From: Halichondria panicea
Taxonomy: Eukaryota > Porifera > Demospongiae > Suberitida > Halichondriidae
Reading direction: 5' to 3'
Assembly (NCBI RefSeq): GCF_963675165.1
Contig: NC_087388.1
Location: 6,233,651-6,297,650 of the forward strand
DNA length: 64,000 bases
Within the stretch, counting starts at the first letter, position 1. Each line of letters opens with the position of its first letter. Made by a program: the position numbers and the translations under genes. Below are positions 21,753-33,730 of the stretch, piece after piece. The notes under the pieces are model-generated. The model made no database searches. It had not been told where the DNA came from and was given only the letters and a program-made list of their open reading frames with translations.

Positions 21753-24700
21753 GGAAGACCCTTTCAGCTGCCATAACTTAAGTACCGTTGATCCAATGTC
21801 AACAATTTTCTGATTTTCTGAAAGCTTAGAAAAAGACCTATCAAATGATGTCATCGAAGTTCATATTTGAGCGATAAAATTATTCGTCAATTTGGCTGTA
21901 CCATGGATAATAGCCCATGGTCCGAGGCCAAAAAATAACAGATTATACCTCCAATGAAATTTTAAGTCTAAAATTTCATTGATTGCTTAGAAAGAGACGT
22001 TTCAAATGATATTATCATTTGAAACGTCTCTTTCTAAGCAATCAAGTACGGCTGTTGAAATAATTATTACACACTGTTAGGGGAAATTGTATAGTAAAAA
22101 ACTTATTCTCTCACCTGTCGTAGGTGTTGACTTTTGCCCCCTTGTTGAGCAGGAGTCTGGCACAGGAGACGAGGCCTTCCCTCCAAGTCACACTTTTGTG
22201 AGCACACACCGCCATCAGAGCCGTGTAGTAGTCTGTGTGTGTGTGTGTGTGTGTGTGTGGGGGGGGGGTAACATTTTCGTCGAGGTTAGCTTGCCCACGA
22301 AAATAATTGCATATTTTCGCGAGTATTAAATTGGGTACTCGCAGATAATTGGAAATTGCAATGAATCTCATTAAAACCACTAATTATGAATTTCACAAGT
22401 TGAGTTTAAAACATAATGAGCTGAACAGTCAATCTGTGAAAATATGTCACCTTAAGGTACCCGCTATAAGGTAGTAGCAACCACAAAGCATTTATATACC
22501 ACCCACACATCACATGCACCATTGTCTAGTCACATGATGTTTATTTTGATTGTTTATACAAGTAAAGTGTAGTTTGAACAGTTAACTAAACATGTTTGGC
22601 CAATTTTCTAGACCATCACTCAGTGAGGGAGGTTACGACTACAAGTTCATAGAAGAACCTGCAGACTCTCTCAAGTGTCTCATCTGTCTGCTAGTAGTTA
22701 GGGAGCCACAACAACATGGCGGCTGTGGGAAGCTATTCTGTAAAGTGTATATTGACAATCACAAGGTCTTCAGCAATAACTGTCCACACTGTAGAAGATC
22801 ACTCTTGCAAATGGGGCAATCTACCATTTTCCCCGACCTTAAAAGTTAGTAAATCATTACGTGAGAGTGCATTTAATTAGCTATTTAATATAAAATTTAT
22901 ACTGTTTGTAGGTGAGCGGGAGGTGAAGTCTCTGTTGGTTCGATGTCCAACGTCCTGTGAATGGAATGGAGAGCTTCGATCACTAAAAGATCACATGCAG
23001 AAAGTCTGTGAGAACACTTTAGTTCCTTGCCCAAACAGTTGTCAGAATGGCAAAACAACACTCGTTCGGAGAAATCTTGATTATCACCTAGCCGATAGAT
23101 GTCCGAATAGACTACACACATGTACAAAATGTCAGAAAAATATTGTGTTTAAGAATACTAATAACCATAAAATGGTGTGCCCCAAGAGACAGTACACATG
23201 CCCACACTGCAGGGAAGCTGGTGTGTATGATGAGAGAACTACTACACATCTAAGAGTCTGTCCTAAACTAGAGATAACATACAAAAAATGCTCACTACCA
23301 ACATTTCGTTGTGATGAATCTGACCATCCTTTGTTCTGCCCGAATGAACCAGTTCGCTGCACATACTACAATATTGGCTGTGGGGAGAAACCTCTCAGAA
23401 AAGATCTGACTAAACACGAGGAGAATGCTCAACTTCACCTTTCACTAGCAACTAAAGAGGTATTGAGGCTAAAGAAAATACAGCTCCGGAAAGATGCACT
23501 GACATTCAGAATGAAAAATTTTGAAGAACATAACTTTGAAAAAAAAAGATTTTATAGCCCTCCCTTCCACACGTCAGGAGCAGGCTACAAGATGTGTATC
23601 ATTGTGTATGTTAATGGTCTTGGTGATGGTAAGGGCACTCATGTTTCAGTGTCTGCCTATCTCATGAAGGGAGACAATGATGACTCCCTGTCCTGGCCGT
23701 TCACTGGGACAGTCACAATCGAGCTACTCAACCAATTGGAGGACGATAACCATCACAAGGAGCTAGCCGCCCCATTCTCAGCAGACGGTGAGTACAGTCA
23801 GAGAGTGGTGGACGGTGAGAGAGCAGCAAATGGATGGGGCTGGCGTAAGTTCATCTCCCACGCTGACCTCGCTCACAAGCCTCTTAGAAACACTCAGTAC
23901 CTCAAAGACGACATTCTAATATTTCGAGTATCTGCAGAAGCTCACAAGCCATGGCTAGAGTGTGCCAACTGATTGCAGGACAGTTAAAGTTTTGTCAAAT
24001 TTGTGTCATAATTATTGCCTATCATTTATATTGAACCTCTACACATGTACCAGTACTTTCCTACATTATGGGCTATAAACATGAAACAAGATCACTACCT
24101 ACTCAGAGCCTACAAACAATGACATGCTATTGCTCAACGAACACAGTCAGCATATACTGAGATGAGTGCCATTAAGAGTTAAGTACTCCCACAGCAGTAT
24201 ATACCTCTTACAATAATTATAGCCTAAATAAACCTTAAAAGGCGGTTTTATTACAGTGGTAGCTAGAGGTAACCGCTTATAATACAGTACCACCAACTAG
24301 TGTGCACATCCCGTGTAAGAATCCCCACCCACCCACTCACTCACCTTTATGAGTGTTAGGGTCGGCCCCTCTCTCCAGCAACAGCTCCACCATCTCCTCA
24401 CGACCTGTGTCACACGCGTGCAATAATGCAGTCCATCCACTGCTCAGTTGCTCATTCACATTAAAACCTGTACAAATAGCAGATATTGAAACTTTAAATG
24501 ACCGAAACTTAAGTTCTGTTAGTCCAATTTCAGATATTTTACAATTTTCTGGCAGCTCAAAGCGAGCTCTTTCAAATGGTGTATTAAAATGAGAGTTTAT
24601 TTTTGAGGCTGATTTTGACAAAAAAGCGTGGGCTATACTATAGGTGGGGGAAAAGTGCAAATTTGGGTCCAGCCAAAAATATTGAGCTGAATATACCATC

Positions 24701-25293
24701 TGATAGAGTTTTTTCTCATCTTTCAGAAAATCACAACGTCATTGCGATACGACTAACAGAACTAAAGTTATGGGCCCAAACAGTTTAACACTGTACAAAT
24801 GAAAGCACTGCGGGTGCTGATGCCTCGGTGGAGGTGCCAAAGCTACATAACATAATAATAGCACACATACTAATAGCACACTGTCACAGTCACATTGATT
24901 ATAATTATCATGATGAACATCTTTAATTTTGCTGCATGCAAATAGTGGGTAATGATCAACCATGATTGTTGTTAAAAACGATCGATGCCAAAAGTTCAAG
25001 TCTAAAATTAATGGCTGCAAGTCAGCAGAGCCTTTCACTCTTGCAGCTACCAATAGCTAGCGTTCTAGTGCAGAGCAAACTACTAAGTAGAGTAGTAACA
25101 CTCGGTGAACAAGTTTTGCTACGGACTCTTCTGAAAAGGCTGCAATGGTATTCCAAGTAAGCAAAACTAGGCATAACTCGAGAACGAAGCATTATTTTGC
25201 AAATCCACGGATTAAAATCCAAGTAAACATGACTAGAAGCCAATAGAAACTCTTACTTGCACTTAATTCATCCTTGAGCAGCTGTAGCGGTCT

Positions 25294-25324
<31 letters not shown>

Positions 25325-25331
25325 CACACAC

Positions 25332-25379
<48 letters not shown>

Positions 25380-26052
25380 CCGTATACCTCGCTTGCGCAT
25401 GCGCACCGAGGCATAATTACAAAAATAGCTCACCTGAATCTAGTATTGTATGGACTCTTTCCAGGTTACCCCTAGTGACAGCCAATCGAAGCTCCTCCCC
25501 TTGTTCCATCAGTCTGCTCTGTTCCTGTGGATCCGTATCAAACAAAACACACCCTTTTCTGTACTTTGACCTCGGGTCGTCTCCTCCTGTAGGGTTTCTG
25601 CTTCGAGGGTTATTCATCTTCGGTTTGTGTGGGAGATTTGGAGAGAATCTGCTCTGCTTGTACTTGATGGTCGTCGGCTGTGTTGCAGCTGATGATTTGA
25701 TAGCATCAATCTCGAAATTGAGCAGCTTGCTTTCGACTTGATCACTAGGTGGGGGGGAGTCCCCTCCGACAATAAATCCATTTTGTTTAGGCTCGGTATC
25801 ATCGTCTGTAATAATCGTACCAACATTGCTAACAGGGGGAGGTGCATCCATCGCTGCCGCGTCTTTATCAGTAGCCAGATCACTGGTGGCTGCTCCATTG
25901 TTAATGTTGTTATTGTTAGTCGGCTTCTTGGTTATTGTTAGCACAGGTTCATAGTCCAAGTCTCCAGGTGATTGACAATCTCCAAAGTCAAATCCATCAT
26001 CATCTTCAAAATTACTGTATAGACCATATCCTCCCTCTGGTAGGTAGCTCAT
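18871..26052 (-). CDS. ASZ1: GASZ/ASZ1-like ankyrin-SAM protein with C-terminal membrane anchor, complete
   Basis: Nine exons in phase on the minus strand: 26052..25434, 24467..24345, 22232..22115, 21715..21604, 21378..21158, 21060..20892, 20666..20551, 20167..19942 and 19008..18871, giving 613 residues. The order matches GASZ. An acidic, low-complexity N terminus (MSYLPEGGYGLYSNFEDDDG) is followed by ankyrin repeats at about 175-375 (SGWTALLHACDTGREEMVEL, SPLLYASQNGHLPLVELLLS). A SAM domain lies at about 408-485 (LFLLGQQLGDLLPLFRQCKV), then a coiled coil at about 495-568. The C terminus is a single membrane segment (IKLAGTTAIIVFISYCGYRL). In vertebrates and flies GASZ is a mitochondrial outer-membrane scaffold for piRNA factors in germ cells. 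A germline role here is inferred. Intron 2 contains a complete TRAF-like gene on the opposite strand. This is the only intact copy of five in the window. Confidence 0.9.
19166..19759. repeat. 74-bp tandem repeat, about 8 copies, in GASZ intron 8
   Basis: The unit begins GGTCCAAACACATGCTATGG and contains CATTAACCTGGCTGTATTAT. Adjacent copies are 74 bp apart. Two sub-variants alternate (GGAGTCC versus GGGACCC). No coding sense. Confidence 0.9.
21979..22045. repeat. 67-bp perfect palindrome in GASZ intron 3
   Basis: Arms of 32 bp (TTGATTGCTTAGAAAGAGAC onward to CAAATGAT) are separated by 3 bases, so either strand can form a perfect hairpin. The sister introns of the other GASZ copies carry only one arm, so the second arm is a local inverted duplication. 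Confidence 0.85.
22525..22536 (+). promoter_or_regulatory. Shared upstream motif TCTAGTCACATG of the TRAF-like genes
   Basis: TCTAGTCACATG occurs once upstream of every TRAF-like start codon: 22525, 32254, 34444, 36859, 42621, 45333, 50542, 52730, 58603 and 61303. The distance to ATG is 51-75 bp in eight genes and 142 bp in the genes at 45475 and 61445. The core TCACATG is an E-box-like site of the bHLH-zip type. Conservation partly reflects recent duplication, so function is inferred. Confidence 0.6.
22592..23972 (+). CDS. TRAF-like protein 1 (RING, TRAF zinc fingers, MATH), nested in GASZ intron 2
   Basis: Two exons, 22592..22844 and 22912..23972, encode 437 residues. TRAF proteins are cytoplasmic adaptors and ubiquitin ligases below TNF, IL-1 and Toll-type receptors. 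Domains are a RING-like finger at 29-67, several Cys/His TRAF-type zinc fingers at about 90-245 (including CPKRQYTCPHCREAG), a short helix (ATKEVLRLKK), and a C-terminal MATH/TRAF-C domain at about 270-437 with LMKGDNDDSLSWPFTG. Two changes are unique to this copy. A RING cysteine present in all others is Tyr53 (CKVYID versus CKVCID or CKSCIT), and a finger cysteine is Tyr in EITYKKC. Both would remove zinc ligands. The intron is 67 bp. The gene lies wholly within GASZ intron 2 on the opposite strand. AATAAA occurs at 24237. Confidence 0.9.
25294..25377. repeat. (CA)n microsatellite in GASZ intron 1
   Basis: About 42 dinucleotides, almost pure CA with two CG interruptions. It underlies spurious HTHT/VCVC reading frames. 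Confidence 0.9.
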
Positions 26053-27027
26053 CCTGATGTTCTGTACTGTGGAAGGCTTCTAATCTTGCTTAGCTTTTTG
26101 CATGCACTTTTGCAGTCCAGCCACGCCCCTCTCTAATTTGTCAACCACGTGGGTGTGGTATTTCTAAATGGAGCCCATTTATTCTATCCAGAGCCCACCA
26201 TACAAAATGTACAAACATTTTTCTGTCTTCCTAACCCTAACCTACAGTACTATGAGTATACTTTACTGCTTTACATTCTGTCCATTGTATATATCACCAT
26301 GCTTATACTTGCATAGTTAAAATAACACTGATGCTTTATGTGTAAATCACTGATACTGAAACTGAACAGTCTAGATTGAATTGGTGCCGAAAACTAATAT
26401 CTACCAAAACACAGTTACACCATTATGGTTCCAGTACTGCAATTGTTACTCAAAGTGTTTTCATTCGCTGCCGTGTCCAATAGTACATTGTCCAAACTCA
26501 GTGATGCCTTCCTTTCCATGAGGACGGTGAGGCTGACTACCAGAACACAGGGAGTAGTAACTTGACACACATCTCATTGCCATATTCTCTCGGCCATTTT
26601 GTATTTTTATCTCCTCCAGTTTTTAGTTCTTATTCAGATCGTAAGCTTCGTCTTTTGAAGAACAGTTTTTTTGTTGACTGGTAGAACAGAGCATCAGTCG
26701 TGGAACTGACAGCAGCTTGTTTGTTTCGTTTCTTCGTGGTAATCAATCCAGGAAAAAAGGGGATTTCACAGACTCACTAACAACTGTGCCACCTGGAGGT
26801 GACCTTTACTGGCTGCCAGACAAAGTGCCTGTGTGTGGGTGGGAGGGTGTGCGTGGTGTGTGTGGTGTGAGGGTGTGCGTGTGTGGGGGGCCCGGGGAGC
26901 ATTGAATTCAGGCAATCACATAATTATCTTTAACTACATTTGTGCAGCAATAGTCTCCCTACAGCTAGAGAATGAATATTGTTTGTGCACCTTCTGAAGT
27001 AAGTTGCTTATTGGTCTCTTAAATAGA
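26053..27027. other. GASZ 5' flank joined to a truncated duplicate of GASZ exon 5/intron 4
   Basis: The first 750 bp is the GASZ upstream region (TTCTATCCAGAGCCCACCAT), also found upstream of the copies starting at 40637, 48969 and 56626. At about 26775-26832 it runs into the first third of GASZ exon 5 (minus strand). Intron 4 sequence then continues to 27027 and abuts a broken exon 8. The junctions record the end of one duplication unit. Confidence 0.7.
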
Positions 27028-27222
27028 CCTGGTTGTCAAGGTAACGGACGGTAGCTTTGATGTAGTTGGTGTGTTTAGTGAGATGAGACAGGATCACTGA
27101 AGCCTCGGCACAACTGTGTGTGTGCGTGTGTGTGTGTGTGGGGGGGGGGGCTTAGATTTGGTATAATAATGCAATGTCAGCAGTAGAACAATAATAATGT
27201 GTAATAATTATATGTAATGTAC

Positions 27223-30079
27223 ATGCACCCACAGTGATGGTGGTTGGTACCCCCATACAGGGATGCACCCACAGTGATGGTGGTTGGTACCCCCATACAG
27301 GGATGCACCCACAGTGATGGTGGTTGGTACCCCCATACAGGGATGCACCCACGTACAGTGATGGTGGTTGGTACCCCCATACAGGGATGCACCCACAGTG
27401 ATGGTGGTTGGTACCCCCATGCAGGGATGCACCCACAGTGATGGTGGTTGGTACCCCCATACAGGGATGCACCCACAGTGATGGTGGTTGGTACCCCCAT
27501 ACAGGGATGCACCCACAGTGATGGTGGTTGGTACCCCCATACAGGGATGCACCCACAGTGATGGTGGTTGGTACCCCCATACAGGGATGCACCCACAGTG
27601 ATGGTGGTTGGTACCCCCATACAGGGATGCACCCACAGTGATGGTGGTTGGTACCCCCATACAGGGATGCACCCACAGTGATGGTGGTTGGTACCCCCAT
27701 ACAGGGATGCACCCACAGTGATGGTGGTTGGTACCCCCATACAGGGATGCACCCACAGTGATGGTGGTTGGTACCCCCATACAGGGATGCACCCACAGTG
27801 ATGGTGGTTGGTACCCCCATACAGGGATGCACCCACAGTGATGGTGGTTGGTACCCCCATACAGGGATGCACCCACAGTGATGGTGGTTGGTACCCCCAT
27901 ACAGGGATGCACCCACAGTGATGGTGGTTGGTACCCCCATACAGGGATGCACCCACAGTGATGGTGGTTGGTACCCCCATACAGGGATGCACCCACAGTG
28001 ATGGTGGTTGGTACCCCCATACAGGGATGCACCCACAGTGATGGTGGTTGGTACCCCCATACAGGGATGCACCCACAGTGATGGTGGTTGGTACCCCATA
28101 CAGGGATGCACCCACAGTGATGGTGGTTGGTACCCCCATACAGGGATGCACCCACAGTGATGGTGGTTGGTACCCCCATACAGGGATGCACCCACAGTGA
28201 TGGTGGTTGGTACCCCCATACAGGGATGCACCCACAGTGATGGTGGTTGGTACCCCATACAGGGATGCACCCACAGTGATGGTGGTTGGTACCCCCATAC
28301 AGGGATGCACCCACAGTGATGGTGGTTGGTACCCCCATACAGGGATGCACCCACAGTGATGGTGGTTGGTACCCCCATACAGGGATGCACCCACAGTGAT
28401 GGTGGTTGGTACCCCATACAGGGATGCACCCACAGTGATGGTGGTTGGTACCCCCATACAGGGATGCACCCACAGTGATGGTGGTTGGTACCCCCATACA
28501 GGGATGCACCCACAGTGATGGTGGTTGGTACCCCCATACAGGGATGCACCCACAGTGATGGTGGTTGGTACCCCCATACAGGGATGCACCCACAGTGATG
28601 GTGGTTGGTACCCCCATACAGGGATGCACCCACAGTGATGGTGGTTGGTACCCCCATACAGGGATGCACCCACAGTGATGGTGGTTGGTACCCCCATACA
28701 GGGATGCACCCACAGTGATGGTGGTTGGTACCCCCATACAGGGATGCACCCACAGTGATGGTGGTTGGTACCCCCATACAGGGATGCACCCACAGTGATG
28801 GTGGTTGGTACCCCCATACAGGGATGCACCCACAGTGATGGTGGTTGGTACCCCCATACAGGGATGCACCCACAGTGATGGTGGTTGGTACCCCCATACA
28901 GGGATGCACCCACAGTGATGGTGGTTGGTACCCCCATACAGGGATGCACCCACGTACAGTGATGGTGGTTGGTACCCCCATACAGGGATGCACCCACGTA
29001 CAGTGATGGTGGTTGGTACCCCCATACAGGGATGCACCCACAGTGATGGTGGTTGGTACCCCCATACAGGGATGCACCCACAGTGATGGTGGTTGGTACC
29101 CCCATACAGGGATGCACCCACAGTGATGGTGGTTGGTACCCCCATACAGGGATGCACCCACAGTGATGGTGGTTGGTACCCCCATACAGGGATGCACCCA
29201 CAGTGATGGTGGTTGGTACCCCCATACAGGGATGCACCCACGTACAGTGATGGTGGTTGGTACCCCCATACAGGGATGCACCCACGTACAGTGATGGTGG
29301 TTGGTACCCCCATACAGGGATGCACCCACGTACAGTGATGGTGGTTGGTACCCCCATACAGGGATGCACCCACGTACAGTGATGGTGGTTGGTACCCCCA
29401 TACAGGGATGCACCCACGTACAGTGATGGTGGTTGGTACCCCCATACAGGGATACACCCACAGTGATGGTGGTTGGTACCCCCATACAGGGATGCACCCA
29501 TGTACAGTGATGGTGGTTGGTACCCCCATACAGGGATGCACCCACGTACAGTGATGGTGGTTGGTACCCCCATACAGGGATGCACCCACGTACAGTGATG
29601 GTGGTTGGTACCCCCATACAGGGATGCACCCACGTACAGTGATGGTGGTTGGTACCCCCATACAGGGATGCACCCACGTACAGTGATGGTGGTTGGTACC
29701 CCCATACAGGGATACACCCACAGTGATGGTGGTTGGTACCCCCATACAGGGATGCACCCACAGTGATGGTGGTTGGTACCCCCATACAGGGATACACCCA
29801 CAGTACTAGTGATGGTGGTTGGTACCCCCATACAGGGATACACCCACAGTGATGGTGGTTGGTACCCCCATACAGGGATGCACCCACAGTGATGGTGGTT
29901 GGTACCCCCATACAGGGATACACCCACGTACAGTGATGGTGGTTGGTACCCCCATACAGGGATGCACCCACGTACAGTGATGGTGGTTGGTACCCCCATA
30001 CAGGGATGCACCCACAGTGATGGTGGTTGGTACCCCCATACAGGGATACACCCACAGTACTAGTGATGGTGGTTGGTAC
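27223..30079. repeat. 40-bp minisatellite, about 70 units, in intron 7 of GASZ-like copy 2
   Basis: The unit contains GATGGTGGTTGGTACCCCCA followed by TACAGGGATGCACCCACAGT. Most units are 40 bp. Some carry an extra GTAC (44 bp), mostly near the right end. Three are 39 bp and lie exactly 159 bp apart (at 28091, 28250 and 28409), which shows a four-unit higher-order duplication. Intron 7 of the intact GASZ gene has a single diverged unit near 20262-20306, the likely ancestor. Because 40 is not a multiple of 3, very long open frames of 850-970 codons appear on the minus strand in all three frames. They are artefacts. Confidence 0.95.
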
Positions 30080-31488
30080 TAACCATCTCTTAGGGTAGAC
30101 ACATTTGTGTGCTTGAAAGTAGCCTACTTCTAATATTCTGGCACATCACTGCAGTACACCAGATAACACGAGAATGATCGATTATTTACTAACAATGGTA
30201 ACAGAAAAACTAGTTAGGAGTTCAAATACAAAATTAATGTATGTAGAATGCAACTATTACATGTATTGCACACACCCACACCCACACCACCCACACATCC
30301 ACCCACACCCACACACACCCACACCACCCATTCCACCCACTCACACACCTGATGGTTCTCCCGTACGGCAGGTTGGAGGTTTTGGGCATCTCCCAGTGTC
30401 TCTGGTGTACCTCAGTGATGGCAGCCATTAGCTTCCTCCTGTAGCTGGGCTGAGTCACTCCCATCTGAGGGAGGGGGTCTGAAGTATCTTTTATGTAGGA
30501 ACACAAAAAACTGCCGATAGATAGAGGCTTGTGCATGCAGTCTTAACGCAATCAGACAATGCACACTTGTAAATCACAGACACACCAACAAATTTAACGT
30601 AGCTATAGATATTAAAACATACACAGACACATCCACTCCCACACACACCATATCGAGCTCTGTCTCTGTTAAACTCATGAGGTCAGAGAACTGAACTTTG
30701 CGCTGTCTAAAGAGTGGCAGTAGGTCCACGAGTTGTTGCCCTATTAGGAACAACTCCAACTCTCCGTACTGTACACACTGAGAGGGGAGGGGCTCCTGTG
30801 AGGGGGCGGGCTGGGGTCTGTGTGTGTGTTGTTTTCTATAACAAGCACAAAGTAGCAAACATTAAAAAAGAATTTTTTTTAATATTTACGTTCGAGTTCC
30901 AATGAATTCCTTGGTCTTAGCGAGAGGTGCCTCGCTCCCTTGCAATGATGTAATTGAGTCCAACCAATCAGCTACCTCCGTGTGACTGCCGTCCAGTGCC
31001 AGGGAAAAAGGGGAATCCCCCATGTAGGTGATGGCCTTAGGGTTAGCACCACGACTCACCAACAACTGTGCCACCTGGAGGTGACCTTTACTGGCCGCCA
31101 GACAGAGTGCCTGCGTGTGTGTGTGTGTGTGTGTGTGTGTGGGGGGGGAAGCATTGAATCACAAAGTCACTGCCTACATATACAGTAGAGAATGACAATA
31201 TAAATACAAAATTGTTAGTGCACCTTTCAGTTGTTTATGGCTCAAAATAGATACTGAAACACATTTTGGAAGGCTATACATGACTGTAGTACTAAACCAA
31301 GTATTAGTTGACCTACACACTAGTTAGCTCTGCATACACTCACAGTACACTCCCTGGAGTCTTGCTTGTGTATGTCAGCCTCGGCAGAGAGGAGCAGCTC
31401 CACTAGAGGCAGGTGGCCATTCTGACTGGCATAGAGCAGGGGGACATCTGGTGCCTGTGTGTGTGTGCATGAATAACCGAGCGGATAT

Positions 31489-31553
<65 letters not shown>

Positions 31554-32328
31554 GGACGACCCTTTCAGCTGCCATAACTTAAGTACTGTTGATCCAATGT
31601 CAACAATTTTCTGATTTTCTGAAAGCTTAGAAAAAGACCTACCAAATGATGTCATCAAAGTTCATATTTGAGCGATAAAATTATTCGTTAATTTGGCTGT
31701 ACCATGGATAATAGCCCATGGTCCGAGGCCGAAAAATGACAAATTATGCCTCCAATGAAATTTTAGACATAATAATATGTAAAATATACGGCTGTTGAAA
31801 TAATTATTACACACTGTTAGAGGAAATTGCATAGCACTTATTCTCTCACCTGTCATAGGTGTTGACCTTTGCCCCCTTGTTGAGCAGGAGTCTGGCACAG
31901 GAGATGAGGCCCTCTCTCCGAGTCACACTTTTGTGAGCACACACCGCCATCAGAGCCGTGTAGTAGTCTGTGTGTGTGTGTGTGTGGGGGGGGGGTAACA
32001 TTTTTCGTCGAGGTTAGCTTGCCCACGAAAATAATTGCATATTTTCACGAGTATTAAATTGGGTACTCGCAGATAATTGGAAATTGCAATGAATCTCATT
32101 AAAACCACTAATTATGAATTTCACAACTCGAATTTAAAACATAATGAGTTGAACAGTCAATCTGTGGAAATATGTCACCTTAAAGTACCCGCTATAAGGT
32201 AGTAGCAACCACAAAGCATTCCTAGGGCCACCCACACATCACATGCACCATTGTCTAGTCACATGATGTTTATTTTGATTGTTTATACAAGTCAAGTAGT
32301 AAAGTGTAGTTTGAACTGTTAACTAAAC

Positions 32329-33730
32329 ATGAATGGCCAATTTTCTAGATCATCACTCAGTGAGGGAGGCTATGACTACAAGTTCATAGAAGAACCTGCA
32401 GACTCTCTCAAGTGTCTCATCTGTCTGCTAGTAGTTAGGGAGCCACAACAACATGGCGGCTGTGGGAAGCTATTCTGTAAAGTGTGTATTGACAATCACA
32501 AGGTCTTCAGCAATAACTGTCCACACTGTAGAAGACCACTCTTGCAAAGGAGGCTATCTACCATTTTCCCTGACCTTAAAAGTTAGTAAATCATTACTAA
32601 TGTGCTTATATAATATAGCTGTCATTACATGTATAGAAATTTTTTATTGACTACTGTTTTGTACATTGTATATAGGTGAGCGGGAAGTGAAGTCTCTGCT
32701 GGTTCATTGTCCAACAGCCTGTGAATGGAACGGAGAGCTTCGATCACTAAAAGATCACATACAGAAAGTCTGTGAGAATGCTATAGTTACCTGCCCAAAT
32801 GGTTGTAGCAATGGCAAAGCAACGATGATGCGAAAAAACGTTAATTTTCATATCCTAACTAAATGCCCGAATCGACCATATTTGTGTACAAAATGTCGGA
32901 ATGTAATGGAGTTTAGGAATGTCAAAAGCCATGAACTAAACGAGTGCCCCAAGAGACAGTACACATGCCCACACTGCAATGAAGCTGGTGTGTATGATGA
33001 GAGAACTACTACACATCTAGAAGTCTGTCCTAGAGTAGAAATAAAATGCAGAAAATGCTCACTACAAATCTCTCGTTGTGATAAATCTGACCATCCTTTG
33101 TTCTGCCTGAATGAACCAGTTCGCTGCACATACTACAATATTGGCTGTGCAGAGAAGCCTCTAAGAAAAGATGTAACTAAACACGAGATGAATGCTCAGC
33201 TTCACCTGTCACTAGCAACTAAAGAGGTCTTGAGGCTAAATAAAATACAACTTCGGAAAGATGCATTGACATTCAGAATGAGAAAGTTTGAACAAAACTT
33301 GGAAAAAAAAAGATTTTATAGCCCTCCCTTCCACACGTCAGGAGCAGGCTACAAGATGTGTATCCTAGTGTATGCTAATGGTCTTGGCGATGGTGAGGGC
33401 ACTCATGTCACAGTTGCTGCCCATCTCATGAAGGGAGACAATGATGACTCCCTGTCCTGGCCGTTCACTGGGAGGGTCACAGTCGAGCTACTCAACCAAC
33501 TGGAGGACAAGAACCATTATAAGGACACAACTACATTCCCAGCAGACGGTGTGTACAGTCAGAGAGTGGTGGATGGTGAGAGAGGGGAAGGATGGGGCTG
33601 GCGTAAATTCATCTCCCACGCTGACCTCGCTCACAAGCCTCTTACAAACACTCAGTACCTCAAAGACGACACTCTAATATTTCGAGTATCTGCAGAAGCT
33701 CACAAGCCATGGCTGGAGTGTACCAACTGA
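32329..33730 (+). CDS. TRAF-like protein 2
   Basis: Exons 32329..32581 and 32676..33730, 435 residues, same architecture as the gene at 22592. The RING has its cysteine pairs (CLIC, CKVCID, CPHC), with Lys where the usual zinc-binding His sits (CGKLFC). It is closest to TRAF-like 1 in the first exon and to TRAF-like 3 in the fingers (HCPTACEWNGEL, KCPNRPYLCTKC). It ends PWLECTN without the APDY insertion found in copies 3-10. It lies in intron 2 of GASZ-like copy 2, in the same position as TRAF-like 1. The upstream motif is at 32254. Confidence 0.9.

Noticed and set aside
26229-26245. Telomere-like CCTAACCCTAACC
   Set aside because: Barely two units in the shared GASZ upstream region, also present at 49150. 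Too short to be telomeric.
27152-30055. Open frames of 967, 944 and 849 codons on the minus strand
   Set aside because: They arise from a stop-free 40-bp minisatellite read through three frames (40 is not a multiple of 3). The unit has no recognisable domain and lies in a GASZ-copy intron.
27223-30079. CRISPR-like array
   Set aside because: The units are contiguous and nearly identical with no unique spacers, and the surroundings are eukaryotic exons. It is a minisatellite.
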